24,490 bases of DNA, taken from positions 1 through 24,490 of IMG/VR virus record IMGVR_UViG_3300040801_004395. One strand, given 5' to 3'. The stretch comes from a virus. Position 1 is the first letter of the stretch; every line of letters begins with the position of its first letter. This document shows, one piece after another, positions 5,383 to 11,520 of the stretch. The notes below the pieces were generated by a model. The model was not told where the DNA came from. It did not search any database and saw only the letters and a list, made by a program, of their open reading frames with translations. Made by a program: the position numbers and the translations under genes.

Positions 5383-5678
5383 AGATCTATATTTTCAACC
5401 AACCGTCGGGTGGCAATAACAATCCCAACTTCATTTCTCTTTATGTCATCTGGATTTCTCTTTGAACAACCAAGGAAAACTGAATTGTTGGCTTGAACCG
5501 CGACAGTTGTAAAGTTGTCTTGTTTTACAATTGTGACGTTTTTAACATCAGAGGGATCAAATGGAATACGATTTCCTTTTTTAAATCTTCTGATAAGAAC
5601 TTTTTCTAAGCTTTTTCTGAAAATATCACTGATTTCACCGTGACTTTCTTTAAAATCACCTAAAATATTGAAATTCAT
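5379..5678 (-). CDS. Hypothetical protein, 99 aa
   Basis: ATG at 5678 follows AAAGGAGATAAT; the longer reading from 5708 is not supported. The N-terminal half is helical and basic (FRKSLEKVLIRRFKKGNRIP). The C-terminal half is beta-rich (VTIVKQDNFTTVAVQANNSV), which faintly recalls small nucleic-acid-binding folds but is not enough to assign one. It heads a three-gene overlapping run (5678 to 4752) directly after the hairpin at 5691-5725. Confidence 0.63.
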   Translation of the reverse strand: MNFNILGDFKESHGEISDIFRKSLEKVLIRRFKKGNRIPFDPSDVKNVTIVKQDNFTTVAVQANNSVFLGCSKRNPDDIKRNEVGIVIATRRLVENIDL

Positions 5679-5690
5679 ATTATCTCCTTT

Positions 5691-5725
5691 AAAAAAATGA
5701 AGGGCCACATGGCCCCCTTCATTTT
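5691..5725 (-). terminator. Terminator-like hairpin before an SD
   Basis: On the minus strand AATGAAGGG(GG)CC, short loop, GGCCCTTCATT, then a T-run. The T-run merges directly into AAAGGAGATAATATG of the next gene. The stop codon of the 44-aa membrane ORF lies in the 5' arm. A T-run on the other strand makes it potentially bidirectional. Confidence 0.7.
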
Positions 5726-5853
5726 TGTGTTATTGCACAATCACCTATTTTTGTGCATTGAATTGAGTCCATTGAGGCAAAGAGTACCCCAAAGGTTGTT
5801 AAAACTATGAATAAAATGAAAACTATTGGGCTGGCGGCCCTAAAAAACCTCAT
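5719..5853 (-). CDS. Small single-pass membrane protein, 44 aa
   Basis: ATG at 5853 is adjacent to the stop of the upstream gene, with GGAGGT just before it. The product starts MRFFRAASPI and continues with a hydrophobic segment (VFILFIVLTTFGVLFAS, about residues 11-27), then a short tail with two cysteines. It could be a signal-anchored peptide or a small membrane effector. The ideal SD and position in a gene run make it credible despite its size. Confidence 0.65.
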   Translation of the reverse strand: MRFFRAASPIVFILFIVLTTFGVLFASMDSIQCTKIGDCAITQK

Positions 5854-6051
5854 TCAACCTCCGATATAGATTGTTTTAATGGCATCACAGTTATTTAGCA
5901 GTTTCCCACTTTTTGCTTTAAGTATGGGTTTTGCTTTAACTGGATCCCAACCACAAAGTGTTAGGAATTCTTCTTGGAAGCCTAGAACTTCGACTTGTTC
6001 ACCACAAAAGATTTTGTAATTAAATTGAGTAATTTTTTTTTTGATTCCCAT
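5854..6051 (-). CDS. Hypothetical protein, 65 aa
   Basis: GGAGGTCCCT precedes ATG 6051, so I shorten the 74-codon reading. The protein begins MGIKKKITQFNYKIFCGEQV and has a few hydrophobic strands and lysine-rich loops. The TGA stop touches the start of the 44-aa membrane protein, so the two are probably co-translated. No family recognised. Confidence 0.62.
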   Translation of the reverse strand: MGIKKKITQFNYKIFCGEQVEVLGFQEEFLTLCGWDPVKAKPILKAKSGKLLNNCDAIKTIYIGG

Positions 6052-6111
6052 AGGGACCTCCATTTGTTGAGTGTTCAAGCCAAGTTATATCTCAGCAATA
6101 TTCACATTCAC

Positions 6112-6390
6112 TCACTTTTCAACCTCTTTCAAAAAAGCTTTAATTAACTTCCTGTCTTGTTGCATTAGCCCATAATTATGCAAAATGTGCTTATATATTG
6201 ATATAGCCTTGTTTAGTTTGTCATCTAAAGATTTTGATACGTCACATAAATCACTACTTATCTGTTTTTCCTTTTTTAGACGCTTTTGGAGGGTTTGATA
6301 GTCTGATAATTTCACAAGATCACCATCTTTTGATTCATCTTCGTAACCTACTGGGGAATCATACCGTTTCACTTCGTTCTCGCTTGTCAT
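6112..6390 (-). CDS. Coiled-coil hypothetical protein, 92 aa
   Basis: AGGTGTAA before ATG 6390 is a usable SD, and the start overlaps the upstream 53-aa ORF as ATGA. The N-terminus is acidic. Residues 31-60 (TLQKRLKKEKQISSDL then DVSKSLDDKLNKA) have heptad-like spacing suggesting a coiled coil. The pairing with a small membrane protein immediately upstream, with overlapping codons, recalls lysis or membrane-associated gene pairs, but nothing identifies it as such. Confidence 0.62.
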   Translation of the reverse strand: MTSENEVKRYDSPVGYEDESKDGDLVKLSDYQTLQKRLKKEKQISSDLCDVSKSLDDKLNKAISIYKHILHNYGLMQQDRKLIKAFLKEVEK

Positions 6391-6548
6391 TTACACCTAT
6401 CTTTCTTTAGTTCTTTTTTAACTTTTATCAGTTCATCCATGATAAACCCACAATAAACTAGAACTGCATATATACCGCAAACAATCATCCTTTGATAAGT
6501 GAAGGTTTCTAATAAAAAAAATATTAGTGGTATAATCCAGTATTTCAT
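6387..6548 (-). CDS. Small membrane protein, 53 aa
   Basis: ATG at 6548 follows AAAGGGCG. The protein has two hydrophobic stretches (MKYWIIPLIFFLLE and MIVCGIYAVLVYCGFIM) and a lysine-rich cytoplasmic-type tail (KVKKELKKDRCK). Two short transmembrane segments with a basic C-terminus recall phage holins or spanin-associated peptides. No lysozyme is visible nearby, so that is only a possibility. It overlaps the coiled-coil gene by 4 nt. Confidence 0.6.
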   Translation of the reverse strand: MKYWIIPLIFFLLETFTYQRMIVCGIYAVLVYCGFIMDELIKVKKELKKDRCK

Positions 6549-6551
6549 TAT

Positions 6552-6842
6552 TCACGCCCTTTCTTTTTTTATACCCAGCTCGAAGTGCGAAGTTTTAATT
6601 TTGCGCTTTGGCTGTTGTGTGATGTATTTTTTGCGTAGATTATTAACAATATGTTTGTGTTTTCTTTTTGCTTCATTTTCGCTATTACTCCAAACCTGTA
6701 CATTTTTTTGAGTTGGGTCTTTTGAAAAAATCCACGTCTCAAATCCATAACCATAATTGCCTGGAAACTTTGCAGATGATACGCGTATCAAGGGTGTTAT
6801 GATGTCGCTTCCAATGTTTTCTGCTTTTGTATAATCAAACAT
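6552..6842 (-). CDS. Hypothetical protein, 96 aa
   Basis: AAAGGAATAACGAT precedes ATG 6842. The N-terminal half is aromatic and beta-like (SAKFPGNYGYGFETWIFSKD). The C-terminal half is strongly basic (NEAKRKHKHIVNNLRKKYI), compatible with nucleic-acid binding. It ends 3 nt before the 53-aa membrane ORF. It begins just after the cassette-like inverted repeat at 6871-6927. Family not recognised. Confidence 0.62.
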   Translation of the reverse strand: MFDYTKAENIGSDIITPLIRVSSAKFPGNYGYGFETWIFSKDPTQKNVQVWSNSENEAKRKHKHIVNNLRKKYITQQPKRKIKTSHFELGIKKERA

Positions 6843-6870
6843 ATCGTTATTCCTTTAACAAAAAATATTT

Positions 6871-6927
6871 CATACAACGTCCCGCAGATACACAAAATTA
6901 AAACTTCGTGTATCTGCTGTTGTACGC
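6871..6927. repeat. Inverted repeat resembling a cassette recombination site
   Basis: Outer arms TACAAC (6873-6878) and GTTGTA (6919-6924) flank inner arms GCAGATACAC (6884-6893) and GTGTATCTGC (6908-6917) around a 14-nt loop. Nested arms with an asymmetric internal loop recall attC sites of integron gene cassettes. The GTTGTACGC end recurs at 7939-7947, and on the other strand at 8153-8161. It could also simply be a terminator-type hairpin. Confidence 0.5.
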
Positions 6928-6941
6928 ATGTTTGAAAATAT

Positions 6942-7241
6942 TCAATTATAATTATAATAATCAAGTGCAATTTGTAATTGATTTTTAGTAATAACCCAAT
7001 TTTTATTATTTTTTAAATTTTGTATTGCTTTTTTAATTTCATTTTCTGTTGGTCTTAATGTACTAGTTTCAGAAGGAAATGAAAATGTTATTTCTTGACC
7101 TATATGTTTTAATATGTTTTTATCAACACGGTTAAGGTTATTAATTCCTTTTCTTTTTTTAATCTCATTAAAAACATAATCAACATCAGCTTGAATTATA
7201 TTCATACTTTCATTTAATTTTAAATACTCACTAAATTTCAT
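6942..7241 (-). CDS. Hypothetical AT-rich protein, 99 aa
   Basis: AGGAGAATAAAATT precedes ATG 7241. The N-terminus MKFSEYLKLNES resembles the short helical starts of many T4-type phage proteins. The rest is Asn/Lys-rich and helical (NEIKKRKGINNLNRVDKNIL, then TENEIKKAIQNLKNNKNW). Codon use is more AT-biased than in neighbouring phage genes, consistent with a different origin. No domain is recognised. Confidence 0.58.
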   Translation of the reverse strand: MKFSEYLKLNESMNIIQADVDYVFNEIKKRKGINNLNRVDKNILKHIGQEITFSFPSETSTLRPTENEIKKAIQNLKNNKNWVITKNQLQIALDYYNYN

Positions 7242-7309
7242 AATTTTATTCTCCTATTATTATTTATATTTTCAAATTGCGTCTAACTCAATATTATGTG
7301 ATTAATCGG

Positions 7310-7558
7310 TCATTGCTTGGAATACCAGTTAATGAACGATATCGCACCACCTCTATACATTTTATTTTTTGATTTCCACCTCCCAGTATGAGGATAAAAA
7401 TCAACCTTTGGTTTTCCTGCCTCCCGAAAAAGACAAACAGTCTCTTTAAAAATAAAATGCATTCCTTCTAATAATTTCATGTTCTTAATAAACCAATCTG
7501 AATGGCGTTGTTTTTTATCTTCGTTCATTACGTTGAAGATTTCGCCCATGTCACCCAT
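7310..7558 (-). CDS. Hypothetical protein, 82 aa
   Basis: AAGGAGTTTTT precedes ATG 7558, giving a good start. The sequence is basic and aromatic (KKQRHSDWFIKNMKLLEGMH, then VDFYPHTGRWKSKNKMYRGG) and ends in NWYSKQ. The short motif YPHTGRWK looks like a small beta hairpin, but no family is recognised. Unlike its right-hand neighbours it has a classical SD, so it may be a resident phage gene rather than a cassette. Confidence 0.58.
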   Translation of the reverse strand: MGDMGEIFNVMNEDKKQRHSDWFIKNMKLLEGMHFIFKETVCLFREAGKPKVDFYPHTGRWKSKNKMYRGGAISFINWYSKQ

Positions 7559-7595
7559 AAAAACTCCTTGACCGATTTTTCACATAATTTGAGTG

Positions 7596-7613
7596 TATAA
7601 ACAATTGTTTATA
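7596..7613. promoter_or_regulatory. Perfect 18-bp palindrome, candidate operator
   Basis: TATAAACAATTGTTTATA is fully self-complementary and lies in the 63-nt gap between the genes at 7310-7558 and 7622-7876. An unspaced palindrome of this length suits a dimeric regulator better than a hairpin. Confidence 0.45.
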
Positions 7614-7621
7614 TACATTCG

Positions 7622-7876
7622 TTATAGAGCATATTCTGTAAAACTTCTATCCCAATCATTTAATTGTCTGCTCCATATTTTACCGTTTTGTCCCATATAC
7701 ACTACATCTATTGGGTGGTCTTTTAATCTTTCAGGTGTGCTATCTGTATTGGTAAGAAATAAAACGGTATAAATATTACCATTCTTATGCTTAAACTGCT
7801 TACCTACCATACGCTCTATAACAACACCTATATGTAATGCCTTGTCTTTATTTCCTAAGTTTTGTTCTTTACTCAT
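7622..7876 (-). CDS. Small DUF1653-like protein, 84 aa
   Basis: The core (FKHKNGNIYTVLFLTN, then IDVVYMGQNGKIWSRQLNDW) resembles the small beta-barrel DUF1653-type fold found in phage and bacterial proteins: K-G-N-x-Y-x-V, later VVY and W-x-R-x-L. Function is unknown. The start ATG 7876 has no SD but is preceded by an A/T-rich leader (AAAATACTAAAAGA), typical of Bacteroidota and unlike the surrounding phage genes. Inverted repeats lie upstream (7898-7963) and a palindrome downstream, so it looks like a gene cassette. Confidence 0.6.
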   Translation of the reverse strand: MSKEQNLGNKDKALHIGVVIERMVGKQFKHKNGNIYTVLFLTNTDSTPERLKDHPIDVVYMGQNGKIWSRQLNDWDRSFTEYAL

Positions 7877-7897
7877 TCTTTTAGTATTTTAAGTTAG

Positions 7898-7963
7898 TGT
7901 AGTAATTTATCAAGGTCGGCACTACACATAGCCAAACCGTTGTACGCAATAAAAATTACTACA
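7898..7963. repeat. Inverted repeat between two cassette-like genes
   Basis: TGTAGTAATTT (7898-7908) and AAATTACTACA (7953-7963) are perfect 11-bp arms. Inside are a weaker GGTCGGC/GCCAAACC pairing and the recurrent GTTGTACGC (7939-7947). The stop codon of the 58-aa gene lies in the outer arm. It may serve as terminator, recombination site, or both. Confidence 0.5.
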
Positions 7964-8135
7964 TCTGCGTGTAATGTATCCGAACCATTTGCTCAAATAG
8001 TCCAAGCAATTTATCTTCATCAATATTATAAATATCAATCTCATTCACATTTTCACCAAAGTAAGTTCTTTTTGCAAATCTTCTACTGCTTTGTAGTTTC
8101 ATTTCTTCTATTCTGTCAATCATTTTCTGTTTCAT
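7959..8135 (-). CDS. Cassette-like hypothetical protein, 58 aa
   Basis: ATG 8135 opens a 58-codon frame, beginning MKQKMIDRIEEMKLQSSRRF and ending HYTQM. It is mostly helical and charged, with an acidic centre (NEIDIYNIDEDKLLGLFEQ). No SD is present (leader TTACGATTT), as in the 7622-7876 gene. Long inverted repeats lie on both sides (7898-7963 and 8155-8251), so gene plus repeat has the format of an integron cassette. Family not recognised. Confidence 0.58.
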   Translation of the reverse strand: MKQKMIDRIEEMKLQSSRRFAKRTYFGENVNEIDIYNIDEDKLLGLFEQMVRIHYTQM

Positions 8136-8154
8136 AAATCGTAATTTTAAAAGC

Positions 8155-8251
8155 GTACAACACCCTGTATAGTTAATAAGCCGTGATAGTTTCGTGCTTT
8201 GAATCTGGGCTGTGTGGTCGGCTTACATAACCATACAGCCATCCGTTGTAG
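8155..8251. repeat. 97-nt attC-like imperfect palindrome
   Basis: Three nested pairs are visible: GTACAAC (8155-8161) with GTTGTAG (8245-8251), CTGTATAGTTA (8165-8175) with TAACCATACAG (8228-8238, one G-U), and TAAGCCG (8177-8183) with CGGCTTA (8219-8225). Unequal spacers leave extrahelical bases. Length and nesting match the attC format, though the terminal box GTTGTAG deviates from the GTTRRRY consensus. It fills the gap between two short genes. Confidence 0.55.
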
Positions 8252-8261
8252 GAAATTCTGC

Positions 8262-8519
8262 CTACTGAAATGGGTAACATTTGCATTTATGGTTGGTACA
8301 TCCGTAATCGTTATCAATACGTCCAGTTTTACAAACTCGGCACAACTGTTCGCTTTGCTGTACAACATCAGGTATAGTTAAATTTTTAACTTGCTCCTGT
8401 GCGTACATCTCCATTAGCTCTATTATTGCATCTTCAAAGTATTGCTTATCGTGCTTTATTGCACGTTTTAGCTGGTGTTTAATCGCTCTGCTGTTATAAA
8501 ATTCTTTTGCTGTCATCAT
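8262..8519 (-). CDS. Zinc-finger-like cassette protein, 85 aa
   Basis: I start at ATG 8519 (8516 is equivalent); the leader AAAAGAACGA gives no real SD. A basic helical N-terminus (EFYNSRAIKHQLKRAIKHDK) is followed by an acidic helix. The C-terminal cluster CRVCKTGRIDNDYGCTNHKC plus KC looks like a compact zinc-binding site. DNA or RNA binding is plausible. It lies between an attC-like palindrome and the GTTGTGC element at 8561-8567, directly after the RNA ligase gene. Confidence 0.6.
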   Translation of the reverse strand: MMTAKEFYNSRAIKHQLKRAIKHDKQYFEDAIIELMEMYAQEQVKNLTIPDVVQQSEQLCRVCKTGRIDNDYGCTNHKCKCYPFQ

Positions 8520-8573
8520 TCGTTCTTTTAAGTCGTTAAAAATCAAACCATATCAAACACGTTGTGCATAATA

Positions 8574-9128
8574 CTACCTCCGTATTCCAAAATCAGATTT
8601 ACGAATCTTGCACATCTTATCACTTTCAGAATCGTGAAATACAATTCCTTCAATGTCGGTTACTTCCAAAAAAGACCTTAATCCTTTAAATGAAAAATCT
8701 GTAATATCCAACACTTCGCATCCGTGCTTTATCAATCGGTGTCCTTCAATTTTTTCTGGATTACCTTGTACCTTTTTACCACAAAGTTCATAGGTACCAT
8801 CTTCTTTTTTTTCTAAAGCGTCAAAGGCTACAAAGTGCCATTTATTATTATTATCATCACGCTCACATTTTACCCAATGTGGATGATGCCCTGTGATTTC
8901 ATCAGGTTCTTGACAAGGTATTGCGTTTGGTGGTAGCGTTCTGCCTTTTTTCAAATCAAACCTTTTGTAAAGTTCACCATCAATAATGGCACAAGGAGTT
9001 CCGTCAAATTTTCTTGTTGGTATTCCATATTTAAAAACCCATTCGTTTTCAGGGTTTACTTCGTTAATTACTCGCCCTAAATCGTTAGGGTCTTTTTTGT
9101 AAAGTGTGCTTAATTTTTTCATTTTCAT
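8574..9128 (-). CDS. RNA ligase 1-like nucleotidyltransferase (DUF5565 type)
   Basis: This 184-residue protein carries the nucleotidyltransferase signature of ATP-dependent ligases: motif I KFDG (K40 the likely AMP-accepting lysine), a motif III-like DGTYELCG (110-117), motif IV DIEGIV (E160) and motif V CKIRKSDFG with K174/K177. The GHHPHW and GHRLIKHG segments match the family often annotated RNA ligase 1 or DUF5565. It should seal RNA ends using ATP; phage relatives repair cleaved tRNAs. Start ATG 9128 follows AAGGAAATA. There is no kinase/phosphatase partner nearby, since the P-loop gene at 9938 is of APS-kinase type. It could act on the permuted tRNAs at 1-477, which is inference. Confidence 0.8.
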   Translation of the reverse strand: MKMKKLSTLYKKDPNDLGRVINEVNPENEWVFKYGIPTRKFDGTPCAIIDGELYKRFDLKKGRTLPPNAIPCQEPDEITGHHPHWVKCERDDNNNKWHFVAFDALEKKEDGTYELCGKKVQGNPEKIEGHRLIKHGCEVLDITDFSFKGLRSFLEVTDIEGIVFHDSESDKMCKIRKSDFGIRR

Positions 9129-9577
9129 TATTTCCTTTTGTACAACCTATTAATTGCCTGCTTCTTCCAATACTTCGATGTTCTGACTATGGAAGTCAAC
9201 TTAATTTTGTATTTAGTCATTTTTTGGTGCCATCTGACAGCGTCGGCGGCGGCAGTATCCCTTTCAATAGCAAGCTCACCTATTTGATACTCTAATCCTT
9301 TTATCTTATCGTAGGCTGCTATTAAAAGCTCATGAGAGTTTACTTTAAACCTGGTATTCCAAGATTTCTTACAGAACTCCTTTGTAGGACCAGCAATTTT
9401 GGGTCTTATTGGACACTTGGGTTCCCAACATCCTAAAGCATAGGTTGGTTTTGGCTCGAGTCTGGTATCAAGATTATTGAACATTGCCCACTGTGGTTGT
9501 CCACCGCAAAATGGGCATCTGTCATATTCTTTGTCCCAGTTGCTATACTCAATTTCGGTGTTGGATAGCTTGCTCAT
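9128..9577 (-). CDS. Lar-like zinc-ribbon protein with coiled coil, 149 aa
   Basis: Start ATG 9577 overlaps the upstream SpoVG gene by 29 nt; the SD is weak. Residues ~18-25 (DRCPFCGG) begin a zinc ribbon with later Cys pairs (GCWEPKC and C before KKSWNTR), the layout of Lar restriction-alleviation zinc ribbons (CPFCGG ... W-N-x-R). A long helical region follows (ELLIAAYDKIKGLEYQIGEL onward) with a basic C-terminus. Phage members of this group are small nucleic-acid-associated proteins of uncertain role. It ends at the start codon of the RNA ligase gene (1-nt contact), suggesting co-translation. Confidence 0.68.
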   Translation of the reverse strand: MSKLSNTEIEYSNWDKEYDRCPFCGGQPQWAMFNNLDTRLEPKPTYALGCWEPKCPIRPKIAGPTKEFCKKSWNTRFKVNSHELLIAAYDKIKGLEYQIGELAIERDTAAADAVRWHQKMTKYKIKLTSIVRTSKYWKKQAINRLYKRK

Positions 9578-9827
9578 ACTTGGCAATCACCTTATTGGTA
9601 ATTTCGGTACGTAGTTCAGCAGTAATTGGGAAAGCAATGTCATATCCTTTTCCCTCATCCTTGTTGTAATTTTGTGGAAAACCGAGGAACAGTCCATTTT
9701 TACCGCTTACAACACGGATTCCGTTAATGATCAATTCATCGTCTAGGACGATTCGAGCGAAGCCTTGTACTGCACTTCCCTCTTTTTTGTTTTTGATTGG
9801 GTATACGTTTACTTCTGTAACGAGCAT
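9549..9827 (-). CDS. SpoVG-family protein, 92 aa
   Basis: A full-length, stand-alone SpoVG homologue: MLVTEVNVYPI at the start, ARIVLDDELIINGIRVVSG, NGLFLGFPQNY, then DIAFPITAELRTEI and a C-terminal helix. It agrees with bacterial SpoVG in length and in the glycine and proline positions. SpoVG proteins bind RNA or DNA and tune gene expression. AGAAAGAG before ATG 9827 is a good SD. It is the closest relative in this window of the C-terminal part of the protein at 953-1450 and is coupled to the Lar-like gene. Confidence 0.85.
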   Translation of the reverse strand: MLVTEVNVYPIKNKKEGSAVQGFARIVLDDELIINGIRVVSGKNGLFLGFPQNYNKDEGKGYDIAFPITAELRTEITNKVIAKYEQAIQHRN

Positions 9828-9957
9828 ATTTTCTCTTTCTGTTAAGATTCATCCCAGGTTCGGGCGGCATAATAGGTGCCCGATCATGGGATAACATGAT
9901 TGTTATGATAAAAATTGTTGTTGAGAGTAAAAAAACTTTAAATATTATTTTGAACAT
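9736..9957 (-). CDS. Possible small membrane protein overlapping SpoVG
   Basis: From ATG 9957 the frame encodes MFKIIFKVFLLSTTIFIITI, a strong hydrophobic N-terminal segment, then a proline-rich and very basic tail. The last 92 nt lie inside the SpoVG gene in another frame, where the Arg-rich sequence may be a shadow. The start overlaps the APS kinase stop by 20 nt and has no good SD. The hydrophobic start in an otherwise empty 110-nt gap is the only real support. Confidence 0.35.
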   Translation of the reverse strand: MFKIIFKVFLLSTTIFIITIMLSHDRAPIMPPEPGMNLNRKRKYARYRSKRIPNQKQKRGKCSTRLRSNRPRR

Positions 9958-10444
9958 ATTCTAATACTACTTGGATAGCTTGATTTTTGGTTAAAATATG
10001 AGTATTGATTGTTAGACTTGGATTCGATGGTGTTTCGTAGAATGTATTATACCCTGCCAAGTTTTTTAACTGACCTTTTTGAGCTTTTGCGTAGAGTCCC
10101 TTTGTATCTCTTTTGACCACTGTACTCAAAGGACATTGAACATAGATCTCATGAAAGTTCTCAAAGGCATATTTGCATAGTTCCCGAACATTTCTGTCGG
10201 GGGCAACAAAGGTGCAAAACACATTAAAATCCATATTGTACATGAGTCTTGCCAGTTCCATTACCCGTCTCATATTTTCTTTGCGATCTTTAGCTGAGAA
10301 GCCAAGATCTCTACAGATTGTTTTACGGACCATATCACCATCAAGGATGATTTTAGGATGCGGGAGGCGATCCATTACCCCTTCCGCTATTGTAGTCTTA
10401 CCAGATCCCGAGAGCCCAGTGAAAAAGAAGATATGTCCACTCAT
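9938..10444 (-). CDS. Adenylylsulfate (APS) kinase
   Basis: A 168-residue P-loop kinase matching APS kinase (CysC type), which phosphorylates adenylyl sulfate to PAPS, the sulfate donor. Visible: Walker A GLSGSGKT at 10-17, LDGDMVRKTICRDLGFS at 34-50, DRKENMRRV at 53-61, and FVAPDRNVREL at 79-89. All are in the family order and spacing. The length is slightly short of ~200 residues. ATG 10444 follows GAGAGG and overlaps the upstream stop (ATGA). No ATP sulfurylase is in the window, so APS would come from the host. A sulfotransferase that could use PAPS lies at 20542-21096. Confidence 0.85.
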   Translation of the reverse strand: MSGHIFFFTGLSGSGKTTIAEGVMDRLPHPKIILDGDMVRKTICRDLGFSAKDRKENMRRVMELARLMYNMDFNVFCTFVAPDRNVRELCKYAFENFHEIYVQCPLSTVVKRDTKGLYAKAQKGQLKNLAGYNTFYETPSNPSLTINTHILTKNQAIQVVLEYVQNNI

Positions 10445-10728
10445 GATTCCTCTCCATCGTGATAAACTTCAACAATGATTTCTTCGTGCTTTTGACAAAC
10501 TTTTATAATAGCTTCCAATACTTCGTCATTTGTCGCATTCGGGCCTTTTTCAAGACCTGTTTTAATTAAATCTCTAATGAAATTTTTTACTTTTGGGTCG
10601 TGTTTATTCGTAACAACCCAATCAGTTGTAAATTCATCAAGATTCATCACACAAGTTCGGGGGACGGAGGCAACATACGCCACACACCCTTTATCACATC
10701 CTCTACAGAGATAAGGTTTACTCATCAT
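10441..10728 (-). CDS. Cys-rich hypothetical protein, 95 aa
   Basis: Begins with a compact cysteine cluster (CRGCDKGC, later C26) that could bind zinc or iron-sulfur. It then has a predicted helical region (NFIRDLIKTGLEKG, then EVLEAIIKVCQKHEEIIVEV). AAAGG precedes the ATGATG start at 10728. The start overlaps the upstream stop and the end overlaps the APS kinase start, both as ATGA, so the three genes form a tightly coupled run. Family not recognised. Confidence 0.63.
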   Translation of the reverse strand: MMSKPYLCRGCDKGCVAYVASVPRTCVMNLDEFTTDWVVTNKHDPKVKNFIRDLIKTGLEKGPNATNDEVLEAIIKVCQKHEEIIVEVYHDGEES

Positions 10729-10934
10729 AATCCTTTCTCTAAAGCTTTTACATAATCAACGAAAAAAGGCCAGTTCATAGTCACGAAATGGCACTTGTCA
10801 TTAAAATGTTTGATTTTTGGTTTTTTTTGAGTGAGCATGAAATCATTAACATGATCTTCCCAATAACCTTTAATACCTCTAATTTTGAGGTATTTCTCAA
10901 TTCCATTTTTGGGGGAATCAATTGCTTTTCTCAT
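10725..10934 (-). CDS. Hypothetical protein, 69 aa
   Basis: A small basic protein (MRKAIDSPKNGIEKYLKIRG, ending FVDYVKALEKGL). It is probably helical with an aromatic patch (WPFFVDYV). The start touches the stop of the 176-aa gene (TAATG) and the stop overlaps the next start (ATGA), so it is coupled on both sides. No motif recognised. Confidence 0.6.
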   Translation of the reverse strand: MRKAIDSPKNGIEKYLKIRGIKGYWEDHVNDFMLTQKKPKIKHFNDKCHFVTMNWPFFVDYVKALEKGL

Positions 10935-11464
10935 TAAACAATCCTCAACTTATCTGCATTCCATTTGTTATTCTCAATAGCTGACTCCATTGCTTGTCGA
11001 TCCATAAAGCACAGACCAATGTTATCAAGAGTGAAATCTTCTCGAGTGGTCCCATCATATTCTTTGGTATAAATCCCATCTCGATTATCTTGAGGGATGA
11101 ATTCTTTAAAAACCTTCATTCTAGCTCGTTCAATTCCATACCACCCAACGAGACGGCGGCAGAGTTCATACTCTTCCTTAGATGACCCAAAAGCCTCAAT
11201 AGCCATAATAATTATCCACTGAAACCTTGGATTAATACGAACCATTGAAATACCCTGTTCACTGGCTATCCAAAATTCACCCTTTAACTGTCCAATGTAC
11301 CGCTTAAACTCTCCACGGTCGAATTTTCGAAGGGCGGCGGCAATCAAATAAATCTCTTGCCTATCTAATGGTACCTCTAAGTTAAGCTCTTTACGAACTG
11401 ACTTAACACATTCTACTTCCATCGCTCTTGCAAAAGCTTCTAAATTAAATCGTTCTTTTCTCAT
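10934..11464 (-). CDS. Hypothetical protein, 176 aa
   Basis: AAAGGAGATAAAATC before ATG 11464 is a strong leader. The protein is mostly helical (FNLEAFARAMEVECVKSVRK, then QEIYLIAAALRKFDRGEFKR). The middle is tryptophan-containing and hydrophobic (FQWIIIMAIEAFG) but too short for a clear membrane span. It heads the four-gene run ending with the APS kinase. No conserved domain is recognised. Confidence 0.68.
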   Translation of the reverse strand: MRKERFNLEAFARAMEVECVKSVRKELNLEVPLDRQEIYLIAAALRKFDRGEFKRYIGQLKGEFWIASEQGISMVRINPRFQWIIIMAIEAFGSSKEEYELCRRLVGWYGIERARMKVFKEFIPQDNRDGIYTKEYDGTTREDFTLDNIGLCFMDRQAMESAIENNKWNADKLRIV

Positions 11465-11520
11465 GATTTTATCTCCTTTATGGTTAAAAAACAGTTTACA
11501 GACATGTTCAGGTCCGTTAA

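Noticed and set aside
8147-8368. Minus-strand 73-aa ORF
   Set aside because: It covers the attC-like palindrome and overlaps the better-supported zinc-finger-like gene in another frame.
9938-10444. Polynucleotide kinase partner for the RNA ligase
   Set aside because: The P-loop protein matches APS kinase blocks (LDGDMVRKTICRDLGFS, DRKENMRR) rather than T4 Pnkp.
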